64,000 nt of DNA from Blautia sp900556555 (GTDB taxonomy: Bacteria > Bacillota > Clostridia > Lachnospirales > Lachnospiraceae), in NCBI GenBank assembly GCA_964250615.1, contig CAXUGM010000015.1. The stretch is one strand, 5' to 3'. Every line of letters starts with the position of its first letter. Positions within the stretch are counted from its first letter, which is position 1. The position numbers were made by a program, and so were the translations under genes. The notes under the pieces were generated by a model. That model saw only the letters and a list, made by a program, of their open reading frames with translations. It was not told the origin of the DNA and made no database searches. Of the stretch, positions 16,565 to 25,720 are shown piece after piece.

Positions 16565-17639
16565 ACAGATGCTGGATGAAACATTTAAAACAATCAGGAA
16601 TGGAGAGGTAGTCGAAGGTACAGTCATCGATGTCAAAGAGGATGAGATTATTCTGAATATTGACTATAAAGCAGACGGTATCATTTCCAGAAGCGAGTAC
16701 TCCAATGACCAGAATTTAGATTTAAGAACTGTTGTACATCCAGGTGACACAATGGAAGCAAAAGTGCTCAAACTCAACGATGGAGATGGCCAGGTACTGT
16801 TGACATACAAGAGACTGGCAGCAGATAAAGGAAATAAGAGACTGGAAGAAGCATTCGAAAACAAAGAAGTGCTTACAGCAAAAGTAAACCAGGTATTAGA
16901 CGGCGGATTAAGCGTTGTTGTAGAAGAAGCAAGAGTATTTATTCCTGCAAGCCTGGTATCCGATACTTATGAAAAAGACCTGACAAAATATCAGGATCAG
17001 GAAATCGAATTTGTTATCACAGAATTCAATCCAAAACGCCGCCGTGTGATCGGTGACAGAAAACAGCTTTTAGTAGCTAAGAAAGAAGAACTGAAGAAAG
17101 AACTTTTCGAAAGAATCCAGGCAGGAGATGTTGTAGAAGGAACTATCAAAAACGTAACAGATTTTGGTGCGTTCATTGATTTAGGCGGAGCTGATGGTCT
17201 GCTTCACATCTCTGAAATGTCATGGGGAAGAGTTGAAAATCCAAAGAAAGTATTTAAAGCAGGAGAAAAAATCACTGTTTTAATCAAAGAAATCAATGGA
17301 GAAAAGATTGCATTAAGCCTGAAATTCGAAAATCAGAATCCATGGTTACATGCAGCTGAAAAATATGCAGTTGGAAATGTAGTAGAAGGCAAAATTGCAC
17401 GTATGACAGATTTTGGTGCATTTATTGAACTGGAACCAGGTGTTGATGCACTCCTTCATGTTTCTCAGATTTCCAGAGCACACGTTGAAAAACCTTCAGA
17501 TGTACTGAAAGTTGGCCAGGTGGTTTCTGCAAAGGTTGTAGACTTCAATGAAGAAGAAAAGAAAATCAGCCTGAGCATGAAAGTTCTGGAACCAGCACAG
17601 GAAGAAGCTGCTGAAGCAGAAGAAACTGTAGAAGAATAA
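16545..17639 (+). CDS. S1 RNA-binding domain protein (RpsA-like)
   Basis: A 364-residue protein with four S1 domains at roughly residues 16-90, 105-170, 190-260 and 278-345. The two last copies are the most regular (GTIKNVTDFGAFIDLGGADGLLHISE and GKIARMTDFGAFIELEPGVDALLHVSQ, cited here only in part as GAFIDL and GAFIEL). The N-terminus and acidic C-terminus are short. Firmicute S1-like proteins bind mRNA and the ribosome but are usually not essential as in E. coli. It starts inside the end of ispH with AGAGGAGG 9 bp upstream, so translation is probably coupled. Confidence 0.92.
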   Translation: MSELSFEQMLDETFKTIRNGEVVEGTVIDVKEDEIILNIDYKADGIISRSEYSNDQNLDLRTVVHPGDTMEAKVLKLNDGDGQVLLTYKRLAADKGNKRLEEAFENKEVLTAKVNQVLDGGLSVVVEEARVFIPASLVSDTYEKDLTKYQDQEIEFVITEFNPKRRRVIGDRKQLLVAKKEELKKELFERIQAGDVVEGTIKNVTDFGAFIDLGGADGLLHISEMSWGRVENPKKVFKAGEKITVLIKEINGEKIALSLKFENQNPWLHAAEKYAVGNVVEGKIARMTDFGAFIELEPGVDALLHVSQISRAHVEKPSDVLKVGQVVSAKVVDFNEEEKKISLSMKVLEPAQEEAAEAEETVEE

Positions 17640-17650
17640 GAAATTTGAAT

Positions 17651-17681
17651 CAGCCGTCACTTAATGGTGACGGCTGTTTTT
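17651..17681 (+). terminator. Terminator after the S1 gene
   Basis: The arms CAGCCGTCAC and GTGACGGCTG form a perfect 10-bp stem followed by TTTTT. The last codons of the convergent exonuclease gene lie inside it. Confidence 0.9.
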
Positions 17682-18787
17682 AATACTTCGTGAAGATAGG
17701 TTTTCAGAGATTCGTCTTGTGGTTCTGGAAAGGGCCAGCTAACGTAATGCTCCCTGGAACGATAGTTTTCTTTTAAAAGCGGCAGATCCGGTGCACCAGG
17801 TGCATAGAGGAATTTACCGCTGATTTTTTTGTAACAGGTTGTGGCTGTGGCTTTTTGCCGGTGAGAAGGTTCCAGGTAAGCGGCAATGCTTTTGTGAATT
17901 GCTTCATCTTCAAATGGCAGGTAGTAATAATTTTTATAGTCTGGATAAAAATACAGGAGGGTGCCCTCATAGAGTGGCATTTTTATTTTTGCTTTATTCT
18001 CTGTTACGGTAATGTAACAAAATTCTGCGTTGGCAGATAAGGTCACCGGAACAGGAGTTTCCAGGGAGAGGCTGAATAAGAGCTTTGTCTCCATGGCACC
18101 ATCCAGATCCAGATTAGGTTCTTGCAGTTCCTGGACATCTGTAATCTGACAGGAACCATTCAGAAGCTGTTTCAGGCTTCCGAGAGAAGTCAGAGCCAGC
18201 ATGCCTTTTAAGTCATCCTCATTGTGAAGAAATAAAAGATTTAAGGTACTGGAATCCTTTGTTTTTGCATATTCTTGAAAAGCAGTTATCATTTCTTTTC
18301 CAGAGAGCTGGTCTTCTCTTGGATACCCAATCAGAAGTTCAAAAGATTTCTGTTTATGATCCGGCATTTGCCTGAAAAAAGCAGGCATGGAAAGCAGCTC
18401 TCTGTAAAGATCAAGAGAAGGAAGCTGGCTGAGGCTTTCTGTAAGGTGCAGAGCTTTGCACCGGTGCTTTAGAAAGGGGAGGTCAAAGGAGCTTCCGTTA
18501 AAGTGTACTAGACAATTTTTTGTCAAAGCAACACGGCAGAAGCTTTCTAAAACCTGGATTTCTTCTGATGGCTCTTCACTTTCTGCAAGGTATTGGGTCA
18601 TTTCAAAACAAGATGCATCAGGATTATACTGGATCAGTCCTATGAGATATACATGGCTGGTTTTAGGGCTGAGTCCTGTGGTTTCAATATCAAAGAAAAG
18701 AAGATCCAAAAAAGAAAAATTTTCTGAAAAAAACTCAAAATTTAATTCTGTTGATAGTGAACAAAGAAATTTTTTGTTTGTTATCAT
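17657..18787 (-). CDS. YprB-type ribonuclease H-like 3'-5' exonuclease
   Basis: A 376-residue protein of the RNase_H_2/YprB family. The DEDD exonuclease core is in residues about 25-190: FFDIETTGL gives the first Asp and Glu, HFNGSSFDLPFL the second Asp region, and HNEDDLKGM the last Asp. The C-terminal 170 residues have no recognised domain. The natural substrate is not known; nucleic acid processing is the inference. A TTG at 18817 gives a longer frame, but the ATG at 18787 has AAAGGA about 11 bp upstream. It converges on the S1 gene and shares its terminator region. Confidence 0.85.
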   Translation of the reverse strand: MITNKKFLCSLSTELNFEFFSENFSFLDLLFFDIETTGLSPKTSHVYLIGLIQYNPDASCFEMTQYLAESEEPSEEIQVLESFCRVALTKNCLVHFNGSSFDLPFLKHRCKALHLTESLSQLPSLDLYRELLSMPAFFRQMPDHKQKSFELLIGYPREDQLSGKEMITAFQEYAKTKDSSTLNLLFLHNEDDLKGMLALTSLGSLKQLLNGSCQITDVQELQEPNLDLDGAMETKLLFSLSLETPVPVTLSANAEFCYITVTENKAKIKMPLYEGTLLYFYPDYKNYYYLPFEDEAIHKSIAAYLEPSHRQKATATTCYKKISGKFLYAPGAPDLPLLKENYRSREHYVSWPFPEPQDESLKTYLHEVLKTAVTIK

Positions 18788-18945
18788 TTTAACAAATTCC
18801 TTTCTGATTGTATTCAAAATAGTACTAAAAATTACTAAAAACAGCTAGTGATTTAAAGAAAAAAGTGTTATATTATATAACATAAGAAGAAATATGAATG
18901 CAGTGAATATGCATAATGCCTCCTGCCATTATAACACAAATCAAA

Positions 18946-18992
18946 GGCAGTATGTAAAGCATTCAAAGTATAATCAGAGAAGAACTGATTAT
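18946..18992 (+). promoter_or_regulatory. Candidate rnf promoter with overlapping dyad
   Basis: TATAAT (18969-18974) lies 42 bp before rnfC but has no good -35. It overlaps an 8-bp inverted repeat, ATAATCAG-N7-CTGATTAT (18970-18992), that could be an operator or a 5' mRNA hairpin. A second symmetric AT-rich element, GTTATATTATATAAC, lies near 18867-18881. Confidence 0.4.
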
Positions 18993-19015
18993 CATAGATA
19001 AAGGAGGGACATAAT

Positions 19016-20338
19016 ATGGCGTTTTTAACCTTCAAGGGTGGAGTTCATCCATATGATGGAAAAGAATTGTCCAAGGCAAAACCTGTGAAAGAATTTCTTC
19101 CAGGAAAAGAAATGGTTTATCCATTGTCACAGCATATCGGTGCTCCGGCACAGCCTGTTGTGAAAAAGGGAGATTCGGTACTTGCAGGTCAGAAAATCGC
19201 AGAAATGGGTGGCTTTGTTTCAGCACCGATTCACGCAACCGTGTCCGGTGTTGTGAAAGATCTGAAAAAAGTCAGAAATAATGTAGGAGCTATGGTGGAT
19301 GCAATTATCATTGAAAATGATGAAAAATATGAAACCGTAGAATTCCAGCCAGCCAAATCCCTGGATGCACTTTCCAAAGAGGAGATCATCACAAGGATTA
19401 AAGAAGGAGGAGTCGTAGGTATGGGCGGTGCAGGGTTCCCTACCCATGTAAAACTTTCTCCAAGAGAGCCTGAGAAAATTGAATATGTACTGGTAAACGG
19501 TGCAGAATGTGAACCGTATCTGACTTCTGATTACCGTCGTATGCTGGAACAGCCGGAATGGATCATTGGTGGATTAAAGTGTATGCTGAAGCTGTTTGAC
19601 CATGCAAAAGGCTGTATCTGTATTGAAGATAACAAACCAGATTGTATTGAAAAAATCACTAAAATGGTAAAAGATGAACCAAGAATCGAGGTCTGTACTT
19701 TGAAAACCAAATATCCACAGGGTGCAGAGCGGTGCCTGATTGCAGCAGTAAGTGGCAGAGAGATTAATTCTTCTATGCTTCCTGCAGATGCAGGTTGTGT
19801 GGTAGATAATATTGATACCGTGTGTGCGGTGTACCGTGCCGTGATGTTTGGAGAACCGGTTATGGACCGAATTGTAACTGTGACAGGAGACGCAGTGGCA
19901 GACCCTTGCAACTTTAATGTAAAGCTGGGTTCTTCCTTTGCTGATTTACTGGAAGCGGCTGGCGGTCTGAAACAGCCTGCAGAAAAAATTATTTCCGGCG
20001 GTCCTATGATGGGATTTGCCATGTTTGATTACCATGTACCGGTGGTGAAGACCTCTTCAGCGATGCTGTGTATGTCAAAGGATGAAGTTTCTGCCAATGA
20101 ACCTACTGCATGCATCAATTGTGGAAGATGTGTGTCAGCCTGTCCTGCAAGATTGATTCCGTCCAGGCTTGCTACCTATTCTGAGCATGGTCAGGAAGAA
20201 CTTTTCGTGAAGAATAATGGAATGGAATGTGTAGAATGTGGTTGCTGCAGCTTTACCTGTCCGGCAAAACGTCCACTTACACAGTCTGTCCGTTCTATGA
20301 GAAAGACGGTACTGGCAAACAGGAAAAAACCAAAATAG
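19016..20338 (+). CDS. rnfC: Rnf complex subunit C
   Basis: Peripheral subunit of the ferredoxin:NAD+ oxidoreductase; oxidised NAD+ is reduced here. The 440-residue protein begins with the family-typical FKGGVHP, has the NuoF-like nucleotide/flavin-binding MGGAGFPTHVKL and NGAECEPYLTSDYR, and a C-terminal pair of 4Fe-4S sites, CINCGRCVSACP and CVECGCCSFTCP. Its length is typical of the clostridial form without the long proteobacterial tail. It opens rnfCDGEAB, with the next gene 13 bp downstream. Confidence 0.97.
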   Translation: MAFLTFKGGVHPYDGKELSKAKPVKEFLPGKEMVYPLSQHIGAPAQPVVKKGDSVLAGQKIAEMGGFVSAPIHATVSGVVKDLKKVRNNVGAMVDAIIIENDEKYETVEFQPAKSLDALSKEEIITRIKEGGVVGMGGAGFPTHVKLSPREPEKIEYVLVNGAECEPYLTSDYRRMLEQPEWIIGGLKCMLKLFDHAKGCICIEDNKPDCIEKITKMVKDEPRIEVCTLKTKYPQGAERCLIAAVSGREINSSMLPADAGCVVDNIDTVCAVYRAVMFGEPVMDRIVTVTGDAVADPCNFNVKLGSSFADLLEAAGGLKQPAEKIISGGPMMGFAMFDYHVPVVKTSSAMLCMSKDEVSANEPTACINCGRCVSACPARLIPSRLATYSEHGQEELFVKNNGMECVECGCCSFTCPAKRPLTQSVRSMRKTVLANRKKPK

Positions 20339-20350
20339 GAGGAGAAAGTC

Positions 20351-21310
20351 ATGAGTGAATTATTACATGTTTCGTCTTCCCCTCATGTGAGGTCGAAGGT
20401 GAATACAAGCAGCATTATGCTCACTGTACTCATAGCACTGCTGCCTTCCGCATTGTTCGGAGTTTATAATTTTGGTCCCCATGCATTGATGCTGATTTTG
20501 ATTACCGTTGCAGTGTGTGTGGCCACAGAAGCTATTTATGAAAAGATTGTACATAAAAAACTGACCATACAGGATTACAGTGCAGCCGTTACAGGCTTGC
20601 TGCTTGCTTTAAACCTGCCGCCAAATGCTCCATGGTGGATTGCAGTCATTGGTGGTGTTTTTGCTATCCTGGTGGTAAAACAGTTATTTGGAGGGCTTGG
20701 ACAGAACATCATGAACCCGGCTCTTGGTGCCAGATGTTTTCTGTTGATCTCTTTTACCGGAAGAATGACGAATTTTGCAGTTCCTTCCGGAGCGTGGGGC
20801 AATATTGCAGATACTGTTTCCGGTGCAACTCCGCTGGCAGCTTTGAAAGCAGGGGAGAGTGTGAACTGGGTGAATCTGTTTTTTGGAAATATTCAGGGAA
20901 CCATTGGTGAAACTTCCGCACTGGCAATTCTGATCGGTGCAGCTATTTTGCTGGCAAAGGGCATCATTGATTTCAGGATTCCACTTACCTATATCGGAAG
21001 TTTTGCAATCTTTGTACTCCTCTTTGGCGGACATGGATTTGATCTGAATTATCTTCTTTGCCATTTGTTCGGTGGTGGTTTAATGCTTGGTGCCTGGTTT
21101 ATGGCAACCGATTATGTAACAACTCCGATTACAAAAAGAGGACAGTTGGTTTACGGTGTATGCCTTGGTATTTTTACAGGATTGTTCCGAATCTTCGGAG
21201 GTTCTGCAGAGGGTGTTTCTTATGCGATTATCTTCTGTAACTTGTTAGTGCCGATTATTGAGCGTTTCACTATGCCGGTAGCCTTCGGAAAAGGAGGTAA
21301 AAAAGCATGA
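20351..21310 (+). CDS. rnfD: Rnf complex subunit D
   Basis: Integral membrane flavoprotein of the Rnf pump, 319 residues. About eight to ten hydrophobic segments are visible. The motif DTVSGATPLA carries the Thr that binds FMN covalently. The block NPALGARCFLLISF is also family-typical. Maturation needs an ApbE flavin transferase, which is not in this window. The stop overlaps the rnfG start by 4 bp (ATGA). Confidence 0.97.
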   Translation: MSELLHVSSSPHVRSKVNTSSIMLTVLIALLPSALFGVYNFGPHALMLILITVAVCVATEAIYEKIVHKKLTIQDYSAAVTGLLLALNLPPNAPWWIAVIGGVFAILVVKQLFGGLGQNIMNPALGARCFLLISFTGRMTNFAVPSGAWGNIADTVSGATPLAALKAGESVNWVNLFFGNIQGTIGETSALAILIGAAILLAKGIIDFRIPLTYIGSFAIFVLLFGGHGFDLNYLLCHLFGGGLMLGAWFMATDYVTTPITKRGQLVYGVCLGIFTGLFRIFGGSAEGVSYAIIFCNLLVPIIERFTMPVAFGKGGKKA

Positions 21311-21915
21311 AAAATACAATTATCAAAGATGCAATGATTCTTACACTGATTACGCTGGTTGCAGGCGGTGTCTTGGGCCTGGTATATGAGATTACCAAGG
21401 AGCCTATTGCAAAACAGCAGGAAATGGCAAAACAGGAAGCTTACAAATCCGTATTTGAAGATGCAGATTCCTTTGAAGTATGCGTGGAAGAGGGCGATGG
21501 AGAGCTTGCTGCTTATCTGGCTGAAAATGGTTTCGAAGCCCAGACCATCAACGAAGTGATGGAAGCCAAGGATGCTTCCGGAGAAACTTTGGGATATGCC
21601 ATTAACCTGACAACATCCGAAGGTTATGGCGGAGATATTACCTTCTCTATGGGTGTCCGTGAAGATGGCACCTTAAATGGCATTTCCATCCTGACGATCA
21701 GTGAGACGGCAGGTCTTGGTATGAATGCCACAAAAGATGAATTTAAAAACCAGTTCCAGGATAAACAGGCAGAATCCTTTGAAGTAACAAAAACAGGTGC
21801 CGCTGCGGATAATCAGATCAATGCCATCAGTGGTGCGACAATTACTTCCAATGCAGTGACAAAAGGTGTAAATTCTGGACTGTGTGCTTTTGAATATGTA
21901 AAGGAGGGAAATTGA
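21307..21915 (+). CDS. rnfG: Rnf complex subunit G
   Basis: A 202-residue membrane-anchored flavoprotein that carries electrons across or along the membrane. An N-terminal membrane span (about 10-28) is followed by the FMN-binding domain with the covalent FMN site SGATITSNAV near residue 176. The start overlaps the end of rnfD by 4 bp and the gene has no gap to rnfE, so the products are made in step. Confidence 0.96.
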   Translation: MKNTIIKDAMILTLITLVAGGVLGLVYEITKEPIAKQQEMAKQEAYKSVFEDADSFEVCVEEGDGELAAYLAENGFEAQTINEVMEAKDASGETLGYAINLTTSEGYGGDITFSMGVREDGTLNGISILTISETAGLGMNATKDEFKNQFQDKQAESFEVTKTGAAADNQINAISGATITSNAVTKGVNSGLCAFEYVKEGN

Positions 21916-21916
21916 G

Positions 21917-22621
21917 ATGAAAGCAAATTCACCGGCTGAGCGCCTCTATAATGGTATCATCAAAGAGAACCCTACCTTTGTTCTGGTTCTTGGTATGTGT
22001 CCGACCCTGGCCGTTACCACCGCAGCAATCAATGGAATTGGTATGGGTCTTACTACAACAGTCGTACTGGCTATGTCAAACTTATTTATTTCACTTTTAA
22101 GAAATGTGATTCCGGATAAAGTACGTATGCCGGCATACATTGTTGTGGTTGCTTCTTTTGTAACAGTAGTGCAGCTTCTTTTGCAGGGATTTATCCCAAT
22201 GCTTTATGATGCTCTTGGAATCTACATCCCGTTGATCGTTGTAAACTGTATTATCCTTGGAAGAGCGGAATCTTATGCTTCCAAGAATGGTCCGGTTGCA
22301 TCTATCTTTGATGGAATTGGTATGGGTCTTGGATTTACGCTTTCCATTACGATTCTTGCAGCGTTCCGTGAACTGATCGGTGCGGGAACTATTTTCGGAA
22401 GGCAGATTATGCCTGCAGGTTATGAACCGGCTACCATCTTTATTTTGGCACCGGGAGCTTTCTTTGTTCTGGCATTTTTGGCAGCAGCCCGTGCAAAACT
22501 GCAGGAGAAGAAGCCAAAAGAAGAACAGAAACCGGTACATTGTATGGAAGGAAGCTGTGCATCTTGTAGTAATGCATCTTGCAGCGGCAAATTCTATGAC
22601 AACCGCGTGATCAAGAAGTAA
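21917..22621 (+). CDS. rnfE: Rnf complex subunit E with Cys-rich C-terminal tail
   Basis: A 234-residue membrane subunit of the Rnf/Nqr family with about six spans. Conserved blocks are NPTFVLVLGMCPTLAVTT and YIPLIVVNCIILGRAE, where the Cys residues are thought to hold a membrane iron-sulfur centre together with RnfA. The last ~27 residues form an unusual polar tail with four Cys spaced C-x5-C-x2-C-x4-C after a Lys/Glu linker. Such tails are absent from proteobacterial RnfE/NqrD. Its job is unknown. Confidence 0.95.
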   Translation: MKANSPAERLYNGIIKENPTFVLVLGMCPTLAVTTAAINGIGMGLTTTVVLAMSNLFISLLRNVIPDKVRMPAYIVVVASFVTVVQLLLQGFIPMLYDALGIYIPLIVVNCIILGRAESYASKNGPVASIFDGIGMGLGFTLSITILAAFRELIGAGTIFGRQIMPAGYEPATIFILAPGAFFVLAFLAAARAKLQEKKPKEEQKPVHCMEGSCASCSNASCSGKFYDNRVIKK

Positions 22622-22633
22622 GGGGGACAGACC

Positions 22634-23209
22634 ATGAAAGAATTACTCATTATTGCAATCGGGGCAGCCGTGGTAAATAACGTTGTACTGAGTCAGTTCC
22701 TGGGATTATGTCCGTTCTTTGGTGTTTCAAAGAAGATTGAGACAGCCGCAGGAATGGGTGGAGCTGTTATCTTTGTTATTACGTTGTCTTCCCTGGTTAC
22801 TAGTTTGATTTATAAGTTTATTTTAATTCCGCTGGACATGAGCTATATGCAGACCATTGTATTTATTCTGGTTATTGCGGCTCTGGTACAGTTTGTGGAA
22901 ATGTTTTTAAAGAAAGCAATGCCTCCGTTATATGCCAGCCTTGGTGTGTATCTGCCTCTGATTACAACCAACTGTGCAGTATTAGGTATTGCCATTACAA
23001 ATGTTCAGAAATCTTATACTGTGCTTCAGGGTGTGGTAAATGGTTTTGCGACAGCAGTTGGATTTACTATTGCCATTGTGTTGATGGCAGGTCTCAGGGA
23101 AAAAATGGAGTACAATGATGTGCCGAAATATTTCCAGGGATTTCCAATTATTCTGCTGACAGCAGGGTTAATGGCCATTGCATTCTTTGGCTTTTCAGGA
23201 ATTATTTAA
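22634..23209 (+). CDS. rnfA: Rnf complex subunit A
   Basis: A 191-residue integral membrane protein with six spans, paralogous to RnfE in inverted topology. The blocks NNVVLSQFLGLCPFFGVSK and YLPLITTNCAVLGIA carry the conserved Cys for the membrane Fe-S centre. Length and motifs are standard. The gene is 12 bp after rnfE and 13 bp before rnfB. Confidence 0.97.
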   Translation: MKELLIIAIGAAVVNNVVLSQFLGLCPFFGVSKKIETAAGMGGAVIFVITLSSLVTSLIYKFILIPLDMSYMQTIVFILVIAALVQFVEMFLKKAMPPLYASLGVYLPLITTNCAVLGIAITNVQKSYTVLQGVVNGFATAVGFTIAIVLMAGLREKMEYNDVPKYFQGFPIILLTAGLMAIAFFGFSGII

Positions 23210-23222
23210 GGAGGCGTAGATT

Positions 23223-24011
23223 ATGATAACAGGTATTGTCATTGCGGCAGTTCTGGTCGGTGGTGTAGGTCTCTTTATTGGACTGTTCCTTGGAGTAGCC
23301 GGAAAGAAATTTGCTGTAGAAGTAGATGAAAAAGAAATAAAAGTAAGAGAAGAGCTTCCTGGAAATAACTGTGGTGGCTGTGGTTACCCGGGCTGTGACG
23401 GTCTGGCAGCAGCAATTGCAAAAGGAGAAGCTCCGGTTAATGCCTGTCCGGTCGGTGGTGCTGCAGTAGGAGCAAAGATTGCAGCTATTATGGGACAGGA
23501 AGCAGGGGAAGCCGTGCGGATGACTGCTTTTGTAAAATGTGCAGGAGACTGTGAAAAAGCAAAACAGAATTATGAATATACAGGAGTACAGGACTGTAAG
23601 ATGGCAGCCATGATGCAAAATGGCGGTTCCAAAAGCTGTTCCTATGGATGTCTGGGATACGGTTCTTGTGTGAAAGCCTGTAGCTTTGATGCCATTCATA
23701 TTATCAATGGCATTGCAGTGGTAGATAAAGAAAAATGTAAAGCCTGCGGAAAATGTGTGGCAGAATGTCCGAAGAGACTGATCGAACTGATTCCGTATGA
23801 TCAGAAACAGGCAGTAGCATGCAGCTCCAAAGATAAAGGAAAAGCAGTTATGGATGCCTGCCAGGTAGGTTGTATCGGCTGTAGAAAATGTGTGAAAGAA
23901 TGTCCTCAGGAAGCAATTACCGTGGTGGACAATGTGGCACACATTGATCCGGAAAAATGTATTAATTGCGGAAAGTGTAAAGAAACCTGCCCGAGAAAGA
24001 TTATTGTATAA
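23223..24011 (+). CDS. rnfB: Rnf complex subunit B
   Basis: Entry point for electrons from reduced ferredoxin, 262 residues. An N-terminal membrane anchor (about 3-25) is followed by the Fe-S motif NNCGGCGYPGC with a fourth Cys at NACPVGG. Two ferredoxin-like regions follow, with CKACGKCVAECP, CIGCRKCVKECP and CINCGKCKETCP. The spacing indicates at least four 4Fe-4S sites. The operon ends at a strong terminator 11 bp after the stop. Confidence 0.97.
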   Translation: MITGIVIAAVLVGGVGLFIGLFLGVAGKKFAVEVDEKEIKVREELPGNNCGGCGYPGCDGLAAAIAKGEAPVNACPVGGAAVGAKIAAIMGQEAGEAVRMTAFVKCAGDCEKAKQNYEYTGVQDCKMAAMMQNGGSKSCSYGCLGYGSCVKACSFDAIHIINGIAVVDKEKCKACGKCVAECPKRLIELIPYDQKQAVACSSKDKGKAVMDACQVGCIGCRKCVKECPQEAITVVDNVAHIDPEKCINCGKCKETCPRKIIV

Positions 24012-24022
24012 CAGAACAGGAA

Positions 24023-24070
24023 CCCCTCACAGGGATGTTTGAAAACAGACATCCCTGTGGGGGATTTTTT
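24023..24070 (+). terminator. rnf operon terminator
   Basis: The arms CCCCTCACAGGGATGT and ACATCCCTGTGGGGG pair over about 15 bp and are followed by TTTTTT. Confidence 0.92.
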
Positions 24071-24114
24071 GTTTTTGTATCATGTGAGGCAAAAGGGGAA
24101 CTGCGAACATATAT

Positions 24115-24143
24115 TTGCATTTTCTGGTATCCTATGATAAGAT
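24115..24143 (+). promoter_or_regulatory. Promoter for the NusG-II/Gx/ruv genes
   Basis: TTGCAT (24115-24120) and TAAGAT (24138-24143) with 17 bp between, 41 bp before the next start codon. Confidence 0.65.
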
Positions 24144-24184
24144 AAAAACCAGTCAGCAAAACTTTTGGCTTGAAGGAGTGCTTT

Positions 24185-24559
24185 ATGAAGAAAAAGGACT
24201 TAATTTTGATTTGCAGTGTGCTGGTACTGGCAGCAGCGTTTTGGCTGGTTCCAAGAGCTGTGGGACTTTTTGGAAATTCGAAAGAACAAAAACTCAGGAT
24301 TACCGTGTCAGGGGAAGAGTATGGAACCTATTCTCTGGAAGAAGACCAGGTTATAAAAGTTGGAGATACGAATGTTTGTGAGATAAAAGACAAAAAAGTA
24401 ACCATGATTTCAGCGGACTGTCCGGATCAGCTCTGCATCCATCAGAGGCCTATCCAGTTACAGGGGGAGACGATTGTCTGCCTGCCCAATAAAGTGGTTC
24501 TGGAAATCACGGGCACAAAGCAAACAGATCAAGAAGCATTAGACGGAGTTGTAAATTAG
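24185..24559 (+). CDS. NusG domain II-containing membrane protein
   Basis: A 124-residue protein with one N-terminal membrane span (about residues 5-22) and an outer beta-domain of the NusG_II type (ITVSGEEYGTYSL, VCEIKDKKVTMISADCPDQLC). Proteins of this family are found next to rnf genes and to the Gx transporter family in many Firmicutes, as here, but their role is not known. Two Cys in the motif DCPDQLCIHQ could bind metal or form a disulfide. The ATG at 24185 has AAGGAG 8 bp upstream; a TTG at 24170 overlaps that site and was rejected. Confidence 0.85.
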   Translation: MKKKDLILICSVLVLAAAFWLVPRAVGLFGNSKEQKLRITVSGEEYGTYSLEEDQVIKVGDTNVCEIKDKKVTMISADCPDQLCIHQRPIQLQGETIVCLPNKVVLEITGTKQTDQEALDGVVN

Positions 24560-24567
24560 AGGATATT

Positions 24568-25074
24568 ATGAATCGGGAAAATAAAATCAGAAAACTTGCC
24601 TGGATGGGACTTTTGTCTTCCTTGGCGATTATTTTCGGATACGTGGAAATGCTGCTTCCGGTATTTACCGGCATTCCGGGAATTAAACTTGGACTTGCCA
24701 ATCTGGTGACTGTGTTTGTGTTATACACTTATACTTACAAAGAAGCAGCAGCAGTGTCGACAATCCGCATTATTGTGATTGGATTTTTGTTTGGCAATCT
24801 GTTTTCTATTCTGTTTAGCCTGGCAGGAGCGGGATTTAGCCTGCTCTGCATGACATTGGCGAAAAAGTACGGTGGATTTTCTGTGGCAGGTGTTAGCGTG
24901 ATCGGTGGTGTTACCCACAATCTGGGGCAGATACTGGTAGCTGTTTTGGTGGTGGAAAATATTAATCTCTTTTATTATTTTCCGGCGTTACTGGTTGCAG
25001 GATTGATCACAGGGATGCTCATAGGAATCGTATCAGGGGAAGTTTTAAAACGTGTTGCTGTAAAAGTAAAGTAA
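24568..25074 (+). CDS. Gx transporter family membrane protein (heptaprenyl diphosphate synthase component I-like)
   Basis: A 168-residue integral membrane protein with about five spans. It matches the family annotated as Gx transporter or heptaprenyl diphosphate synthase component I (LGLANLVTVFVLYTYTYKEAA; VGGVTHNLGQ-like GGVTHNLGQI). The second name is historical and membrane topology resembles small substrate-binding transport subunits, so an enzymatic role is doubtful. It is 8 bp downstream of the NusG-II gene and 14 bp upstream of ruvA. Confidence 0.82.
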   Translation: MNRENKIRKLAWMGLLSSLAIIFGYVEMLLPVFTGIPGIKLGLANLVTVFVLYTYTYKEAAAVSTIRIIVIGFLFGNLFSILFSLAGAGFSLLCMTLAKKYGGFSVAGVSVIGGVTHNLGQILVAVLVVENINLFYYFPALLVAGLITGMLIGIVSGEVLKRVAVKVK

Positions 25075-25088
25075 GAAAGGATAAAACA

Positions 25089-25700
25089 ATGATTGCATAT
25101 ATTAAGGGCAGGATTGCGGAAATCTTAGAAGACCGTGTGATTTTGGAAGCAGGAGCTATGGGATATAATATTTTTATGCCAATGGCAAGTGCAGAAGCAG
25201 TGCTTAGAAAAGGAGACGAGGTGAAACTGCATACGTATCTTAACGTGCGTGAAGATGCGATGCAGCTTTTCGGATTTCTTACCAGAGATGATCTGAATAC
25301 CTTTAAGCTTCTTTTGGGAGTGAATGGAATCGGCCCCAAAGCGGCTCTTGGAGTATTATCCGGACTTACAGCAGATGAACTGAGGTTTGCTGTGCTGGCG
25401 GATGATGTAAAGACGATTTCAAGGGCACCTGGAATCGGGAAAAAGACAGCACAGAAGCTGATTCTGGAATTAAAGGATAAGATGGATCTGCAGGAAGCTT
25501 TCGAACTGAAAACAGAGCATGTGAGAGAAGCACAGGGAAATGGATCTGAGTTATCTGATGCCAGAAAAGAAGCAGTGGAGGCACTGACAGCACTTGGATA
25601 TTCCGGTGCAGATGCCCTGCGTGCAGTGAAAAAGGTGGATATGACACCTGAAATGGATGTGGAAACTCTGCTAAAGGCAGCTCTTAAAAATCTGTTCTGA
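25089..25700 (+). CDS. ruvA: Holliday junction branch migration protein RuvA
   Basis: Binds four-way DNA junctions as a tetramer and loads RuvB. The N-terminal OB fold (MIAYIKGRIAEI) is followed by two helix-hairpin-helix motifs (GVNGIGPKAALGVL and APGIGKKTAQKLI) and, after a variable linker, the C-terminal three-helix domain that contacts RuvB (ALTALGYSGADALRAV). The 203-residue length is normal. ruvB follows after 20 bp. Confidence 0.97.
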   Translation: MIAYIKGRIAEILEDRVILEAGAMGYNIFMPMASAEAVLRKGDEVKLHTYLNVREDAMQLFGFLTRDDLNTFKLLLGVNGIGPKAALGVLSGLTADELRFAVLADDVKTISRAPGIGKKTAQKLILELKDKMDLQEAFELKTEHVREAQGNGSELSDARKEAVEALTALGYSGADALRAVKKVDMTPEMDVETLLKAALKNLF

Positions 25701-25720
25701 TACTGCCGGGAAGGATAAAC

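Noticed and set aside
18860..18885. GTTATATTATATAAC as a terminator of the exonuclease or rnf region
   Set aside because: It is a weak AT-only stem with no T tract and lies upstream of both divergent genes, so it is more likely a promoter or operator part.
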